Part shown: in pieces, positions 7,854 through 18,300 of the stretch | Numbering within the stretch: position 1 is the stretch's first letter | Layout of the letters: the number at the start of each line of letters is the position of its first letter | Assembly: GCF_002019605.1 (NCBI RefSeq) | Contig: NZ_KV917368.1 | Coordinates: 5,405,885 to 5,469,884 of the forward strand | From: Alkalihalobacterium alkalinitrilicum | GTDB taxonomy: Bacteria; Bacillota; Bacilli; Bacillales; Bacillaceae_F | Direction: 5' to 3' | DNA length: 64,000 nucleotides | Made by a program: the position numbers and the translations under genes | The notes under the pieces: generated by a model | What the model saw: only the letters and a program-made list of their open reading frames with translations | Databases searched by the model: none | Told to the model about the DNA's origin: nothing

Positions 7854-9892
7854 GTCATTTAGTACAACCTGTAACCATATTAAAGGGAGTAGGAGAAGAA
7901 ACTGGAAAACAGTTGGGGAATTTAGGAATTCATACGGTTGGAGATTTGCTAGAATATTTTCCGTTTCGTTATGAAGATTATCGAATAAGAGAAATACATG
8001 AAGTACAACACGATGAAAGAGTAACGATCGCAGGGATCGTTCATAGTGAGCCAACCGTAAGGTATTTCGGTAAAAAGAAAACAAGACTATCTGTCCGGGT
8101 ATTAATCGACAATGTACTGATTACAGCTGTCTTTTTTAATCAAGGATTTATAAAAAAACAATTACAGATTGGCAGTTCTATTACTCTAACAGGTAAATGG
8201 GATCGTCACCGTTTGACCTTAACAGTGAACGAATTTAAGCTTGGTGACGTAACTCGACAAGATGAAATAGCACCAGTTTATTCTGTTGGAGGAAACCTAA
8301 AGATGGCCACGTTAAAAAAAATAATCTATCAGGGACTAAAGGAGTATTCTAATGAAATTCCAGAAATACTCCCTCCTTTTATTTTAAAAAAGTATAAATT
8401 ACTATCCAAAAAAGATGCTGTCCTAAGGTTACACTATCCACAAACATTGGAACTGGTCAAACAAGCTCGGCGACGAATGGTCTACGAAGAATTTCTCCTT
8501 TTTCAATTAAAAATGCAATCGTTTCGTAAGTTTAAGCGAGAACAGACAAAAGGTCTACCGATGCCGATTGAACGTGAAAAAGTTGAACAATTTATTCAGA
8601 CCTTACCGTTTCCCCTAACAGGAGCACAACAGAGAGTCGTTAAAGAAATTATGAAAGACTTGGTATCTGATTATCGGATGAACCGCTTGTTACAAGGAGA
8701 TGTTGGCTCAGGAAAAACAGTTGTAGCAGCTATTGCCATGTATGCAACGGTTCAAGCAAGTTTTCAAGCCGCTTTAATGGTGCCAACCGAAATTCTAGCG
8801 GAACAACATGTTAGTTCCATTACGGAATTATTATCTCCATACGGTATAGAAGTCGCACTTCTATCAGGGTCTATAAAAGGAAAAAAACGTCGTGAACAAC
8901 TTGAAAGGGTACGAACAGGGGAAATACATGTCGTCGTTGGAACACATGCACTCATTCAAGATGACGTCCACTTCAAGAAGCTTGGACTCGTCATTACAGA
9001 CGAGCAACATCGCTTTGGAGTAGAACAACGTCGTATACTTCGTGATAAAGGAGAAAATCCTGATGTATTGTTTATGACGGCAACGCCTATTCCGCGTACT
9101 TTGGCTATCTCCGTATTTGGTGATATGGATGTATCGGTTATAGATGAAATGCCAGCAGGAAGAAAAACGATTGAAACGTATTGGGTCAAACACGATATAC
9201 TAGAGCGTGTATTACATTTTATTGAAAAAGAAATAAAAAAAGGTCAACAAGCGTATGTCATTTGCCCACTGATTGAAGAATCTGAAAAGTTAGATGTACA
9301 AAATGCAATTGATGTTCATGCGATTTTACAAGCTCACTTTAAAGACTATCGAGTCGGGTTAATGCATGGGCGTCTCCATCCATCTGAAAAAGACGAAGTA
9401 ATGGAGGCATTTAGTAAAAACGAGTCACAGATTCTCGTTTCAACGACTGTTGTTGAGGTTGGAGTGAATGTTCCTAATGCAACCGTCATGTTGATTTATG
9501 ATGCAGAAAGGTTCGGTTTAGCGCAACTTCATCAATTAAGAGGTCGGGTCGGACGAGGGGAACATCAGTCTTATTGTATATTATTAGCGGATCCAAAGTC
9601 GGATGTAGGAAAAGAACGAATGAGGATTATGACTGAAACGACTGACGGTTTTACACTATCCGAGCGAGATTTAGAGCTTCGTGGACCTGGTGATTTTTTT
9701 GGTCACAAACAAAGCGGTCTTCCTAATTTTAAAGTAGCAGATGTTGTTCATGATTACCGAGCGTTAGAAGTAGCAAGACAAGATGCGGTCGAATTTGTGA
9801 ACTCTACTAGCTTTTGGAAAGATCAAGAGTATAAATCACTTGTTTATTATTTAGAAGAGCAAGGTATATTAAGTGGAGAAAAACTAGATTAA
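7850..9892 (+). CDS. recG: ATP-dependent DNA helicase RecG
   Basis: Superfamily 2 translocase that remodels stalled forks and Holliday junctions. 680 aa: N-terminal wedge OB domain (about 60-150), Walker A GDVGSGKT near 284-291, motif II DEQH near 384-387, motif III TATPIPRTL, and helicase C domain motifs VVEVGVNVPNA and QLRGRVGRG (motif VI). The C-terminal TRG region is present (ERDLELRGPGDFFG). The gene ends upstream of the fapR promoter, so the sdaAB-sdaAA-recG unit probably stops here. Confidence 0.97.
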   Translation: MSHLVQPVTILKGVGEETGKQLGNLGIHTVGDLLEYFPFRYEDYRIREIHEVQHDERVTIAGIVHSEPTVRYFGKKKTRLSVRVLIDNVLITAVFFNQGFIKKQLQIGSSITLTGKWDRHRLTLTVNEFKLGDVTRQDEIAPVYSVGGNLKMATLKKIIYQGLKEYSNEIPEILPPFILKKYKLLSKKDAVLRLHYPQTLELVKQARRRMVYEEFLLFQLKMQSFRKFKREQTKGLPMPIEREKVEQFIQTLPFPLTGAQQRVVKEIMKDLVSDYRMNRLLQGDVGSGKTVVAAIAMYATVQASFQAALMVPTEILAEQHVSSITELLSPYGIEVALLSGSIKGKKRREQLERVRTGEIHVVVGTHALIQDDVHFKKLGLVITDEQHRFGVEQRRILRDKGENPDVLFMTATPIPRTLAISVFGDMDVSVIDEMPAGRKTIETYWVKHDILERVLHFIEKEIKKGQQAYVICPLIEESEKLDVQNAIDVHAILQAHFKDYRVGLMHGRLHPSEKDEVMEAFSKNESQILVSTTVVEVGVNVPNATVMLIYDAERFGLAQLHQLRGRVGRGEHQSYCILLADPKSDVGKERMRIMTETTDGFTLSERDLELRGPGDFFGHKQSGLPNFKVADVVHDYRALEVARQDAVEFVNSTSFWKDQEYKSLVYYLEEQGILSGEKLD

Positions 9893-9895
9893 CTA

Positions 9896-9945
9896 TTGCT
9901 ATTCAATAGTTGGAATTATATACTACTATTAGTACCTAGTCATAT
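9896..9945 (+). promoter_or_regulatory. fapR promoter with overlapping FapR operator
   Basis: -35 TTGCTA (9896-9901), 17-bp spacer, -10 TATACT (9919-9924), with a predicted start near 9931. At 9929-9945 lies TTAGTACCTAGTCATAT, which fits the left half and centre (TTAGTACCTAGTC) of the FapR operators known from B. subtilis; the right half is degenerate. FapR bound here would cover the start site. Malonyl-CoA releases FapR, so this would be autoregulation that also controls plsX-fabD-fabG. Confidence 0.7.
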
Positions 9946-10046
9946 ATTTAACTTTAAGAAAGTTAATGTCTCTTAAGGAATAAAAAAAGGCATCGTTTTC
10001 GCTATTTTTTGCGGGAATTATGTTTTTCTAATGGATGGTGGCGTAC

Positions 10047-10604
10047 ATGAAAAAGTCAAAAAAAGAACGCCAAAAGCTGTTAAAAGAAACGATTGAAACA
10101 AATCCATTTGTAACCGATGAGGAACTAGCTAAAACATTTTTAGTTAGTGTTCAGACGATTAGATTAGACCGAATGGAGTTATCTATACCTGAACTGAGAG
10201 AACGAATTAAGGATGTTGCTAAGCAGCAACTTGATGAAGTAAGAGCCTTACCAATTGAAGAAGTCATCGGGGAAATTATAGATCTTCAACTTGACGAAAG
10301 TGCTATTTCACTATTGCAAATTGGGAACGAACATGTTTTTTCACGAACGAAAATCGCTCGTGGACACCATTTATTTGCGCAAGCCAATTCGTTAGCAGTA
10401 GCTATTATTAATGATGAACTCGCATTAACTGCTAAAGCGACAATCCGGTTTACTCGCCAAGTTAAAGTTGGAGAGCGTGTGATTGCAAAGGCGAAAGTGT
10501 TAAAACATGAAAAAGACCGGACCATCGTCGAAGTGAGTAGTTTTGTCAATCAAGAAAAAGTATTCTCAGGTGAGTTTGTTATGTTCAGATCGAAACAATC
10601 ATAA
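10047..10604 (+). CDS. fapR: Fatty acid and phospholipid synthesis repressor FapR
   Basis: Represses lipid synthesis genes and is relieved by malonyl-CoA or malonyl-ACP. 185 aa: N-terminal DeoR-like HTH ([19 protein letters not shown]), a linker helix, and a hotdog-fold ligand domain (about 95-180) with [20 protein letters not shown]. The ATG at 10047 (MKKSKKERQ) aligns with B. subtilis MRRNKRERQ; the ATG at 10035 adds four residues without a better SD. It heads the cluster with plsX, fabD and fabG. Confidence 0.95.
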   Translation: MKKSKKERQKLLKETIETNPFVTDEELAKTFLVSVQTIRLDRMELSIPELRERIKDVAKQQLDEVRALPIEEVIGEIIDLQLDESAISLLQIGNEHVFSRTKIARGHHLFAQANSLAVAIINDELALTAKATIRFTRQVKVGERVIAKAKVLKHEKDRTIVEVSSFVNQEKVFSGEFVMFRSKQS

Positions 10605-10742
10605 ATTATGAACATCGATTGTTGGCGGTTTTTGGGTAGGTTTGTCAAAAGGTTTATCAGGTTTTTGTAAAGAAAAAGAAGGAATTAAGGCAATCGATAT
10701 TTAAACTATTATTGACCGATGAAAGAAAAGAGGTTTGCTAAC

Positions 10743-11741
10743 ATGAAACTCGCAATTGATGCTATGGGCGGTGACAAGGCACCAAAAGCCTCTATTGATG
10801 CCGCCGTAAAAGCGTTAAACGAATTTCCTGATCTTGCTATTACATTAGTAGGAAATGAACAAAAAATAACGAAATATATTCAACCAAGTGATCGTATTAC
10901 GATTTTACATACCGAAGAAAAGATTGAAGATGACGACTCACCAGCAACCGCGGTTCGACGAAAAAAAGGTGCTTCAATGGTTCTTGCTGTTAAAGAAGTG
11001 AAGGAAGGACGAGCCGATGCATGTATTTCTGCAGGTAATACAGGTGCCCTAATGGCAGCTGGACTCCTTTATGTTGGCAGAATCCAAGGCATTGATCGCC
11101 CTGCATTAGCCCCAATGTTTCCGACGGTTAATGGTAAAGGTTTTTTAATTCTCGATGTCGGGGCAAACATGGATGCAAAACCTGAACACCTAAACCAATA
11201 TGCCATTATGGGAAGCATTTATATGCAAATGGTTCGAAAAGTGAAGCAACCGAAAGTTGGTTTACTCAATGTTGGGACGGAAGATGGTAAAGGAAACGAG
11301 TTAACAAAATTAACATTCCCTTTGTTACAAGAGTTAAATATTAATTTTGTTGGCAATGTTGAAGCTAGAGATCTATTAAATGGTGCTGTTGATGTTGTCG
11401 TTTGTGATGGTTTTACAGGCAATATTGTCCTAAAAGCGACAGAGGGAGCTGCCACTTCATTATTTACCATCTTAAAACGAGAATTAACAGGTAATCTTTT
11501 TAATAAGCTTGTAGCGGGCTTGTTAAAACCTAGTTTTATGAGAATAAAGAAAACGATGGATTATTCTGAGTATGGGGGGGCCGCTTTATTTGGATTAAAA
11601 GCTCCTGTCATTAAGTCGCACGGTTCATCTGATGAAGTTGCGTTCTATCATACTATTGTCCAAGCCAGAGAAATGGTAGAACAACAAGTTGTAACAACGA
11701 TTAAAAATGAAGTCGCTAAACATAATCAACAAGCTGATTAA
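10743..11741 (+). CDS. plsX: Phosphate acyltransferase PlsX
   Basis: Peripheral membrane enzyme that makes acyl-phosphate from acyl-ACP, feeding PlsY in phosphatidic acid synthesis. 332 aa starting [30 protein letters not shown] and [13 protein letters not shown] are family signatures. The ATG at 10743 follows AGAGG by 9 nt; an ATG at 10719 would add eight residues that the family lacks and has no SD. It lies 138 nt after fapR; no separate promoter is obvious. Confidence 0.96.
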   Translation: MKLAIDAMGGDKAPKASIDAAVKALNEFPDLAITLVGNEQKITKYIQPSDRITILHTEEKIEDDDSPATAVRRKKGASMVLAVKEVKEGRADACISAGNTGALMAAGLLYVGRIQGIDRPALAPMFPTVNGKGFLILDVGANMDAKPEHLNQYAIMGSIYMQMVRKVKQPKVGLLNVGTEDGKGNELTKLTFPLLQELNINFVGNVEARDLLNGAVDVVVCDGFTGNIVLKATEGAATSLFTILKRELTGNLFNKLVAGLLKPSFMRIKKTMDYSEYGGAALFGLKAPVIKSHGSSDEVAFYHTIVQAREMVEQQVVTTIKNEVAKHNQQAD

Positions 11742-11779
11742 TAAAGATTGATTAACATTACTAATAAAAGGAGAAAAAG

Positions 11780-12721
11780 ATGGGAAAAATTGCGTTTATC
11801 TTTCCAGGACAAGGATCACAATTTGTAGGGATGGGACAAAATCTCATTGAAAATAGACCAGAGCTCCAGGCGATTTATGACATAGCTGATAAGCAGTTAG
11901 GTTATGCACTTTCAAATATAATGTTAAATGGACCCGAAGATCAGCTTAAACGTACTGAAAATACACAACCAGCATTACTAACGATGAGTGTAGCGGTATT
12001 AGAAGCATTGAAAGCATATGATATTACGCCCGATTATGTTGCAGGTCATAGTTTAGGTGAATACAGTGCACTTGTTTGTGCGAAAAGTTTATCGTTTCAA
12101 GATGCTGTTCATGCTGTTAGACAACGTGGATTGTTTATGGAGGAAGCTGTACCAGCCGGTGAAGGTGCCATGGCTGCTATATTAGGAATGGACCGTGAAG
12201 CATTATTAGAAGTTACGGAAGAAGTGTCTAACAATGGTGATGCGGTTCAGTTAGCGAATTTAAATTGTCCTGGACAAATTGTAATTAGTGGTACTGCAGA
12301 AGGAGTTCGTAAAGCTTCGGTGTTAGCGAAAGAAAAAGGAGCTAAGCGAGCACTCCCATTACAAGTCAGTGGTCCATTCCATTCGTCTTTAATGAAACCA
12401 GCGGCTGATAAGCTAACAAACGTATTGGACGGAATTACAATTTCAGAAGCAAAAATTCCAGTTATTGCGAATGTTACGGCTGCCGTCGTAACCGATTCTA
12501 AACAAATTAAAGAAAAACTGATTGAACAAGTGTATTCTCCGGTACTCTGGGAAGATACAGTTCGTCGCTTACTGGATCTTGGTGTCGACACTTTTATTGA
12601 AATAGGTGCAGGGAACGTATTAAGTGGTTTAGTGCGTAAAGTTGAACGAAGAGTCAATGTGTTTGCAGTGAATGATATGGAATCCATAGATGCGATGTTA
12701 TCGAAGTTGAAAGGAGAATAA
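11780..12721 (+). CDS. fabD: Malonyl-CoA:ACP transacylase FabD
   Basis: Loads malonate from CoA onto ACP for chain elongation. 313 aa: oxyanion GQGSQ (about 10-14), nucleophile Ser in GHSLGEYSAL (about 92), malonate-binding Arg in the VRQRGLFMEEAV segment, catalytic His in GPFHSSLM (about 199). AAAGGAG SD. It is separated from fabG by 3 nt, so the two are surely cotranscribed. Confidence 0.97.
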   Translation: MGKIAFIFPGQGSQFVGMGQNLIENRPELQAIYDIADKQLGYALSNIMLNGPEDQLKRTENTQPALLTMSVAVLEALKAYDITPDYVAGHSLGEYSALVCAKSLSFQDAVHAVRQRGLFMEEAVPAGEGAMAAILGMDREALLEVTEEVSNNGDAVQLANLNCPGQIVISGTAEGVRKASVLAKEKGAKRALPLQVSGPFHSSLMKPAADKLTNVLDGITISEAKIPVIANVTAAVVTDSKQIKEKLIEQVYSPVLWEDTVRRLLDLGVDTFIEIGAGNVLSGLVRKVERRVNVFAVNDMESIDAMLSKLKGE

Positions 12722-12724
12722 AAC

Positions 12725-13468
12725 ATGCTGAACGGAAAAGTCGCACTAGTAACTGGTGCCTCAAGAGGAATCGGAAAAGCAATTGCTCTTGAATTAGCAC
12801 AAAATGGTGCAAAAGTAGCTGTGAATTATGCAGGAAGTAAAGAAAAGGCAGAAGCGGTCGTGAATGAAATTACCGAAAACGGTGGAGAAGCATTTGCGAT
12901 CCAAGCGGATGTTGCGATTAGTGAAGATGTACAAGCAATGATTAAAGAAGTAATTTCTACGTATGGTTCTCTAGATATATTAGTCAACAATGCAGGGATT
13001 ACTCGCGATACACTTGTCATGCGTATGAAGGATGAAGATTGGGACGCTGTAATCAACACCAATTTAAAAGGTGTCTTTAATTGTGCTAAAGCAGTGACTC
13101 GTCAAATGATGAAACAACGTTCAGGTCGTATTATTAATATTTCTTCTGTCGTTGGTGTGTTAGGAAATGCAGGACAAGCGAACTATGTTGCAGCAAAAGC
13201 AGGTGTAATCGGATTAACGAAGTCATTAGCTCGTGAGCTTGCTAATCGTAATATTACGGTCAATGCCGTTGCACCAGGGTTTATTGAAACTGATATGACG
13301 GATCAATTAACTGATGACATTAAAGCGAGTATGCTAAATCAAATTCCATTAGCGAAACTAGGACAACCTCAAGAAATTGCTCGTGTTGTAAGGTTTCTTG
13401 CATCTGAGGATAGCAGTTACATGACGGGGCAAACACTTCATGTAGATGGCGGAATGTACATGCCATAA
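12725..13468 (+). CDS. fabG: 3-oxoacyl-[ACP] reductase FabG
   Basis: NADPH-dependent SDR that carries out the first reduction of the elongation cycle. 247 aa: cofactor motif [10 protein letters not shown] at about 10-19, NNAG near 88-91, and the catalytic triad Ser (ISSVVG), Tyr and Lys (YVAAKAG). SD AAAGGAGAATAAAAC lies over the fabD stop. acpP follows after 128 nt. Confidence 0.97.
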   Translation: MLNGKVALVTGASRGIGKAIALELAQNGAKVAVNYAGSKEKAEAVVNEITENGGEAFAIQADVAISEDVQAMIKEVISTYGSLDILVNNAGITRDTLVMRMKDEDWDAVINTNLKGVFNCAKAVTRQMMKQRSGRIINISSVVGVLGNAGQANYVAAKAGVIGLTKSLARELANRNITVNAVAPGFIETDMTDQLTDDIKASMLNQIPLAKLGQPQEIARVVRFLASEDSSYMTGQTLHVDGGMYMP

Positions 13469-13596
13469 TAAATCTTTCTTTTTTGCTTTTAGAAAGGATT
13501 TGCTTTTATTAATCGTTTCATGCAAAATAGATACGATGTTATTTTGTACATAAAATAAGATAATAAGTAACCTTTTTGAGAGGAGGTGAACGGAAG

Positions 13597-13830
13597 ATGG
13601 CAGAAACTTTAGAGCGCATTACTAAAATTATCGTTGACCGTCTTGGGGTTGAAGAATCAGAGGTAAAGCCTGAATCTTCATTTAAAGACGATCTTGGTGC
13701 AGATTCATTAGATGTGGTTGAGCTTGTTATGGAATTAGAGGACGAGTTTGACCTTGAGATTTCTGATGAGGAAGCTGAAAAAATCTCTACTGTTCAAGAT
13801 GTAGTTAGCTATATTCAAAGCCAACAGTAG
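13597..13830 (+). CDS. acpP: Acyl carrier protein
   Basis: 77-aa acidic carrier of growing acyl chains. The phosphopantetheine site is Ser in [15 protein letters not shown]. The ATG at 13597 has a perfect AGGAGGTGAACGGAAG leader; the frame is open further upstream to 13576 but lacks family support. The 128-nt gap before it, and the need for very high expression, make a promoter of its own likely, although I cannot fix its elements with confidence. Confidence 0.97.
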   Translation: MAETLERITKIIVDRLGVEESEVKPESSFKDDLGADSLDVVELVMELEDEFDLEISDEEAEKISTVQDVVSYIQSQQ

Positions 13831-13855
13831 TTCTTGGATAGGAAATATATAGTAT

Positions 13856-13935
13856 GAGGCTACTCAAATTATGTGTCCGCCCCTCTAAGTCGATACAGAA
13901 AAATGAGGAGTTCTGCACGAATTTGAGTCAGCCTC
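13856..13935 (+). terminator. Long-arm inverted repeat between acpP and rnc
   Basis: GAGGCTACTCAAATT at 13856-13870 pairs with AATTTGAGTCAGCCTC at 13920-13935 with one bulged base, across a 49-nt loop; TTGCTTTTC follows. It is the best-paired member of the TGAGGCTG-type family in the window and probably acts as terminator or attenuator downstream of acpP. The function is inferred from position. Confidence 0.6.
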
Positions 13936-13974
13936 TTGCTTTTCATCCCAGCTAAGGCAGTTTGGAGGTAAGAC

Positions 13975-14763
13975 ATGCCAAATTCTTCAAGGCATTATCG
14001 AAAAAGATATACAAACCATCATGGAGACCGAAAAAGACAACCACGTAGACTTACTTTGTCGTTAAAGCAAAAAGAGAAGTTTGATGCGTTGCTCCAAAAA
14101 ATCGGTCTAGAATTTAATAATAATAAATTGCTTATTCAAGCTTTCACTCATTCATCCTATGTGAATGAGCATCGAATTAACTCAAGTCATGATAACGAAC
14201 GACTTGAATTTTTAGGAGATGCGGTTTTAGAGTTAGCAGTTTCACAGTATTTATATAAAAAGTTTGATACGATGAGTGAAGGAGATATGACCAAGCTGCG
14301 TGCTGCCATTGTCTGCGAAGCTTCCTTAGCTAATCTAGCAAATGAGTTGTCATTTGGTGAATTAGTATTATTAGGGAAGGGCGAAGAAATGACAGGAGGA
14401 AGACAACGACCGGCGCTGCTTGCTGATGTTTTCGAATCCTTTATTGGATCACTTTATTTGGATCAAGGACTTGATTCTGTATACTGTTTCCTCGATAAAA
14501 CGATATATCCAAAGATTAATGACGGTGCTTTTTCGCATATGATGGATTTCAAAAGCCAATTACAAGAATTTGTCCAACGAGATAACATCGGGCAAATTCA
14601 TTATGAAATTGTACAAGAAAGAGGACCAGCGCATAGTCGTGAGTTTGTTTCAGAAGTATTATTAAATGAACAAATCCTCGGAGTGGGAGTAGGGCGTTCA
14701 AAGAAAGAAGCCGAACAACATGCTGCTCAACAAGCATTACTAAAATTAAGTGAAAAACTATAA
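13975..14763 (+). CDS. rnc: Ribonuclease III
   Basis: Double-strand-specific endoribonuclease that matures rRNA and scRNA. 262 aa, about 13 longer than in B. subtilis because of a basic N-terminal tail (first 30 residues rich in Arg, Lys and His). The catalytic signature [13 protein letters not shown] is near 79-91, with metal ligands also in the DVFESFIG segment; a dsRNA-binding domain (about 185-258) ends [29 protein letters not shown]. It precedes smc and ftsY, as is usual in Bacilli, but here with a gene inserted on the other strand. Confidence 0.97.
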   Translation: MPNSSRHYRKRYTNHHGDRKRQPRRLTLSLKQKEKFDALLQKIGLEFNNNKLLIQAFTHSSYVNEHRINSSHDNERLEFLGDAVLELAVSQYLYKKFDTMSEGDMTKLRAAIVCEASLANLANELSFGELVLLGKGEEMTGGRQRPALLADVFESFIGSLYLDQGLDSVYCFLDKTIYPKINDGAFSHMMDFKSQLQEFVQRDNIGQIHYEIVQERGPAHSREFVSEVLLNEQILGVGVGRSKKEAEQHAAQQALLKLSEKL

Positions 14764-14799
14764 AAACGAGGGAGATAATAGTCTTTCTCTTATGTATTG

Positions 14800-14839
14800 A
14801 GAAACCCCCACTTTTCTGAAAAAAAAAGTGGGGGTTTCT
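14800..14839. terminator. Bidirectional terminator between rnc and the YfkK-like gene
   Basis: A 16-bp perfect stem (AGAAACCCCCACTTTT 14800-14815 with AAAAGTGGGGGTTTCT 14824-14839) lies between convergent genes, 37 nt after rnc and 32 nt from the end of the - strand gene. The T-rich stretches are mostly within the stem and loop. Confidence 0.8.
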
Positions 14840-14870
14840 ACAAATATTCTAAATTACATCACCATTTATG

Positions 14871-15092
14871 TTATTTACGAAGGCGACCTAATTCAGAAAC
14901 GATCGCGTCTAATTCAGATACACTAAAGTTACTTTGACGCTGTACTAAATCATAAATATCTTTTAAATCTTCGTATTTGTCGGTCTCAAAACTTGCAGCT
15001 TTTAAGGCTCCTGCATTGACAATTTGTAACTTCTTCTTTATTTCCTCTAACATATATTCGATATTTTCACGGCTCGAAACAGATAAATCCAT
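14871..15092 (-). CDS. UPF0435/DUF1128 family protein (YfkK-like)
   Basis: 73 aa with no membrane segment. The core [31 protein letters not shown] and [15 protein letters not shown] matches the small helical UPF0435 family (B. subtilis YfkK). The function is unknown. SD AAAGGA is about 8 nt from the ATG. On the - strand AAGACA-17-TATGAT could be its promoter (elements within about 15132-15160). In B. subtilis yfkK is at a different locus, so its place between rnc and smc is a lineage-specific rearrangement. Confidence 0.85.
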   Translation of the reverse strand: MDLSVSSRENIEYMLEEIKKKLQIVNAGALKAASFETDKYEDLKDIYDLVQRQSNFSVSELDAIVSELGRLRK

Positions 15093-15340
15093 TTTAGCAT
15101 TCCTTTCTTTTTGAAGGTTTCATGCGGTTATCATATCATAGAATAACTCATTTGTCTTAAAACATTCATTCAGAGAACTTTTTGAACAACTTCGATTAGT
15201 GGTATGATAAAATAGGAAAGTTGTTATTTACACTTTAGGAAAGGTTACTTTTTTAAAGAATTAAAGTATATGAAAAGACATTGATTTTCTCCACTCTTGG
15301 CGAAAAATCCTGTTTTTCTAATTATTGAGGGGGAAGGAAC

Positions 15341-18300
15341 ATGTTCCTCAAACGATTCGAGGTAATGGGCTTTAAGTCATTCGCAGACAGGATGACAATA
15401 GAATTCGACTCTGGAGTAACAGCTGTCGTCGGCCCGAATGGAAGTGGGAAAAGTAATATTTCGGATGGGATCCGTTGGGTACTTGGTGAACAATCGGCAA
15501 AGTCACTACGGGGATCAAAAATGGAAGATATCATTTTTGCAGGTAGTGATACGAGAAAACCATTAAATTTTGCAGAAATTACGCTAGTTCTTGATAACCA
15601 AGATCAGCATTTAGCGATAGATTACACTGAAGTAAGTGTCACGAGGCGAGTATATCGTTCAGGTGAAAGTGAATATCAGCTTAATAAGCAAACCTGTAGA
15701 TTGAAAGATATTGTTGATCTATTTATGGATTCCGGTTTAGGTAAGGAAGCTTTTTCTATTATCGGTCAAGGAAAAGTAGAAGAAATATTAAGCAGTAAAG
15801 CTGAAGACCGCAGAGTTATTTTTGAAGAAGCTGCGGGAGTACTTAAATATAAAAACCGTAAGCTTAAAGCTGAAAAGAAGCTCTGGGAAACACAAGAAAA
15901 CTTAAACCGTGTAGAAGACATTCTTCACGAATTAGAAGGACAAATTGAGCCTTTACGAATTCAATCATCAGTTGCTAAAGATTTCTTACAAAAAAAAGAA
16001 GAGTTAAAAGAAGTTGAAGTAGCATTAATGGTCTACGAAATCACCGAACTCCATGAAAAATGGAAAACGGAAAAAGCGCAGTTACAATCGTTAGAACAGA
16101 GTCGAGATGAACTTTCTTTAAAGGTTAAAGAAAAAGAAGAAAAGTCTGAGAGTGTTCGTGCGGAATTGCGTCAACTTGATACGTCATTAAATGAGCTTCA
16201 AGACGAATTGCTTCAATCAAGTCAGGCCCTAGAAAAAAGTGAAGGGCAAAAGGAAGTTCTAAAGGAAAGAAAGAAGAACTTTCACTTTAATCGAGACCAA
16301 CTCATTAAAACGATCAACGAGCTCAAAGAAAAAAGGCAGTTGCTCGACAAACAATTAACGGCTGAAAACGAGTCATTACGAAAAATTGAAAAAGAATTTC
16401 AAACGAGAACAATGGAGTTAACGGAACGTCAAGAACGATTAGCCTTAGCGCAAGAAGACTTAGAAGGTGAACTTGACCGTTTAAAGTCAGATTACATAGA
16501 GATTGTAAATGAGCAAGCTTCGATTCGGAATGAAATTCGTTACCTAGAAGAACAAGTCACTGTAACAAGTCGCAAAAAGAAAATATTAATTGAAGATAAC
16601 GAACAACTTCTTCAGTTACGAGAAGAAGTGTTGTTAAAGAAGGAAGAGTACGAACGACTCGTAAATAATCGCCAAGAGGACCTCCATGGAATAGTAGACC
16701 AATTCCGAGCTTTAGAATCTAAGCTTGAAAAATTAAATAAAGAGTATGAGACTAGACAAACACAACTTTATGAAGCCTTCCGCATAATTCAACAAGTTCG
16801 TTCTAGGAAAGATGTTATTGAAGAAATGCAAGCTGATTTTTCTGGTTTTTTTCAAGGAGTCAAAGAAATTTTAAAAGCAAAAAATAAACAACTCCAAGGG
16901 GTTGTTGGTGCAATTGCAGAGTTGGTCAACGTTCCAAAACAGTATGAAACAGCAATTGAAATTGCGCTAGGTGGAGCTACTCAACATATAGTTGTTGAAA
17001 CAGAAGAAGCAGCGAGACAGGCCATTGCATTTTTGAAAAAAAATGGCTTTGGTCGAGCAACATTTTTACCGTTACCTGTCATTAAAGGACGTGGAATTCG
17101 AGCAGACGTGATTCAGCAAATTGAAAGGCACGACGCTTTTATTGGGATTGCCTCACAATTAATTCATTTTGATCCTAGATATGATCAAGTGATTGGAAAT
17201 CTGTTAGGTCATGTGATTATAGCGAAGAGTATAGAAGGAGCGAATGAGTTAGCACGTAAAATTGGCTACAGCTACAGAATCGTTACAATAGAAGGTGATG
17301 TCGTAAACCCAGGAGGTTCGATGACAGGTGGAGCTATTAAGCAAAAATCCACCCCTTTAATCGGGCGGCAACGAGAGTTAGAAAGTTTAACCGAAAAACT
17401 TATTGGAATGGAAGACAAAACAACAAAATTAGAGTCGTATGTAAAAGAGTTGAAACTACAGTTACAACAAAATGAACAAAAATTACAACAATTAAGAGAA
17501 GCTGGAGAAGTAGCTCGTGAATCAGAGCGGGAATCGAGAAACTTCCTTCGTGAAGTGGAATTAGAAGAGAAAAGCGTCAATGAACGCCTCTCTTTATTTG
17601 ATCGAGAACAGGACTTACACATGAAAGACGAGGAAGCTGCGATACGGAGATTAGAAGCGCTATCTACTGAATTAAAGCAATCTTCAGCTACAACTGCGCT
17701 TCTTGAAAGTCAAGTTAAAGAGATCGAAGCAAAACAAAAGCTACAGCAAACGTCCAAGGAAACCATTCAAGGTGAATTAACCGACTTAAAGGTAAATCTT
17801 GCAAAAGATGAAGAAAGGTTAGCTAATCAACGTGAGACAGTCGTGCGTCTCAAACATGAAGTTGAGGAATTAACTGCAGTGTTAAAAGATACCGAAGAAC
17901 AGTATTGGTTACTTGAAAATGAAATGAATAATAGTACAAGTGGTGAGGGTCATCTAGAACAGAAAATTGAAGTGAGCCGAAAGAAAAAAGACGAAGCGAT
18001 CACACTTATTAGTCAAATTCGTCAAGAGCGAACTACAAAACAAACTATATTAGATGAGCTAGAAGCGAGTTTAAAAATAGAAAAAGGTCATATAAAGTTA
18101 CTACTTGATGAATTACATCAATGTGAAGTTCTAACAAACCGTTATGATGTACAATTAGATCATCGTTTAACACATCTTCGCGAAGAATATGAGTTGAGTT
18201 ACGAAGCGGCAAAAGTCGACCACCCATTGCTCATCCCACTAGATGACGCAAAAACGAGGGTAAAATTAATAAAACTTGCCATCGAAGAACTTGGAACAGT

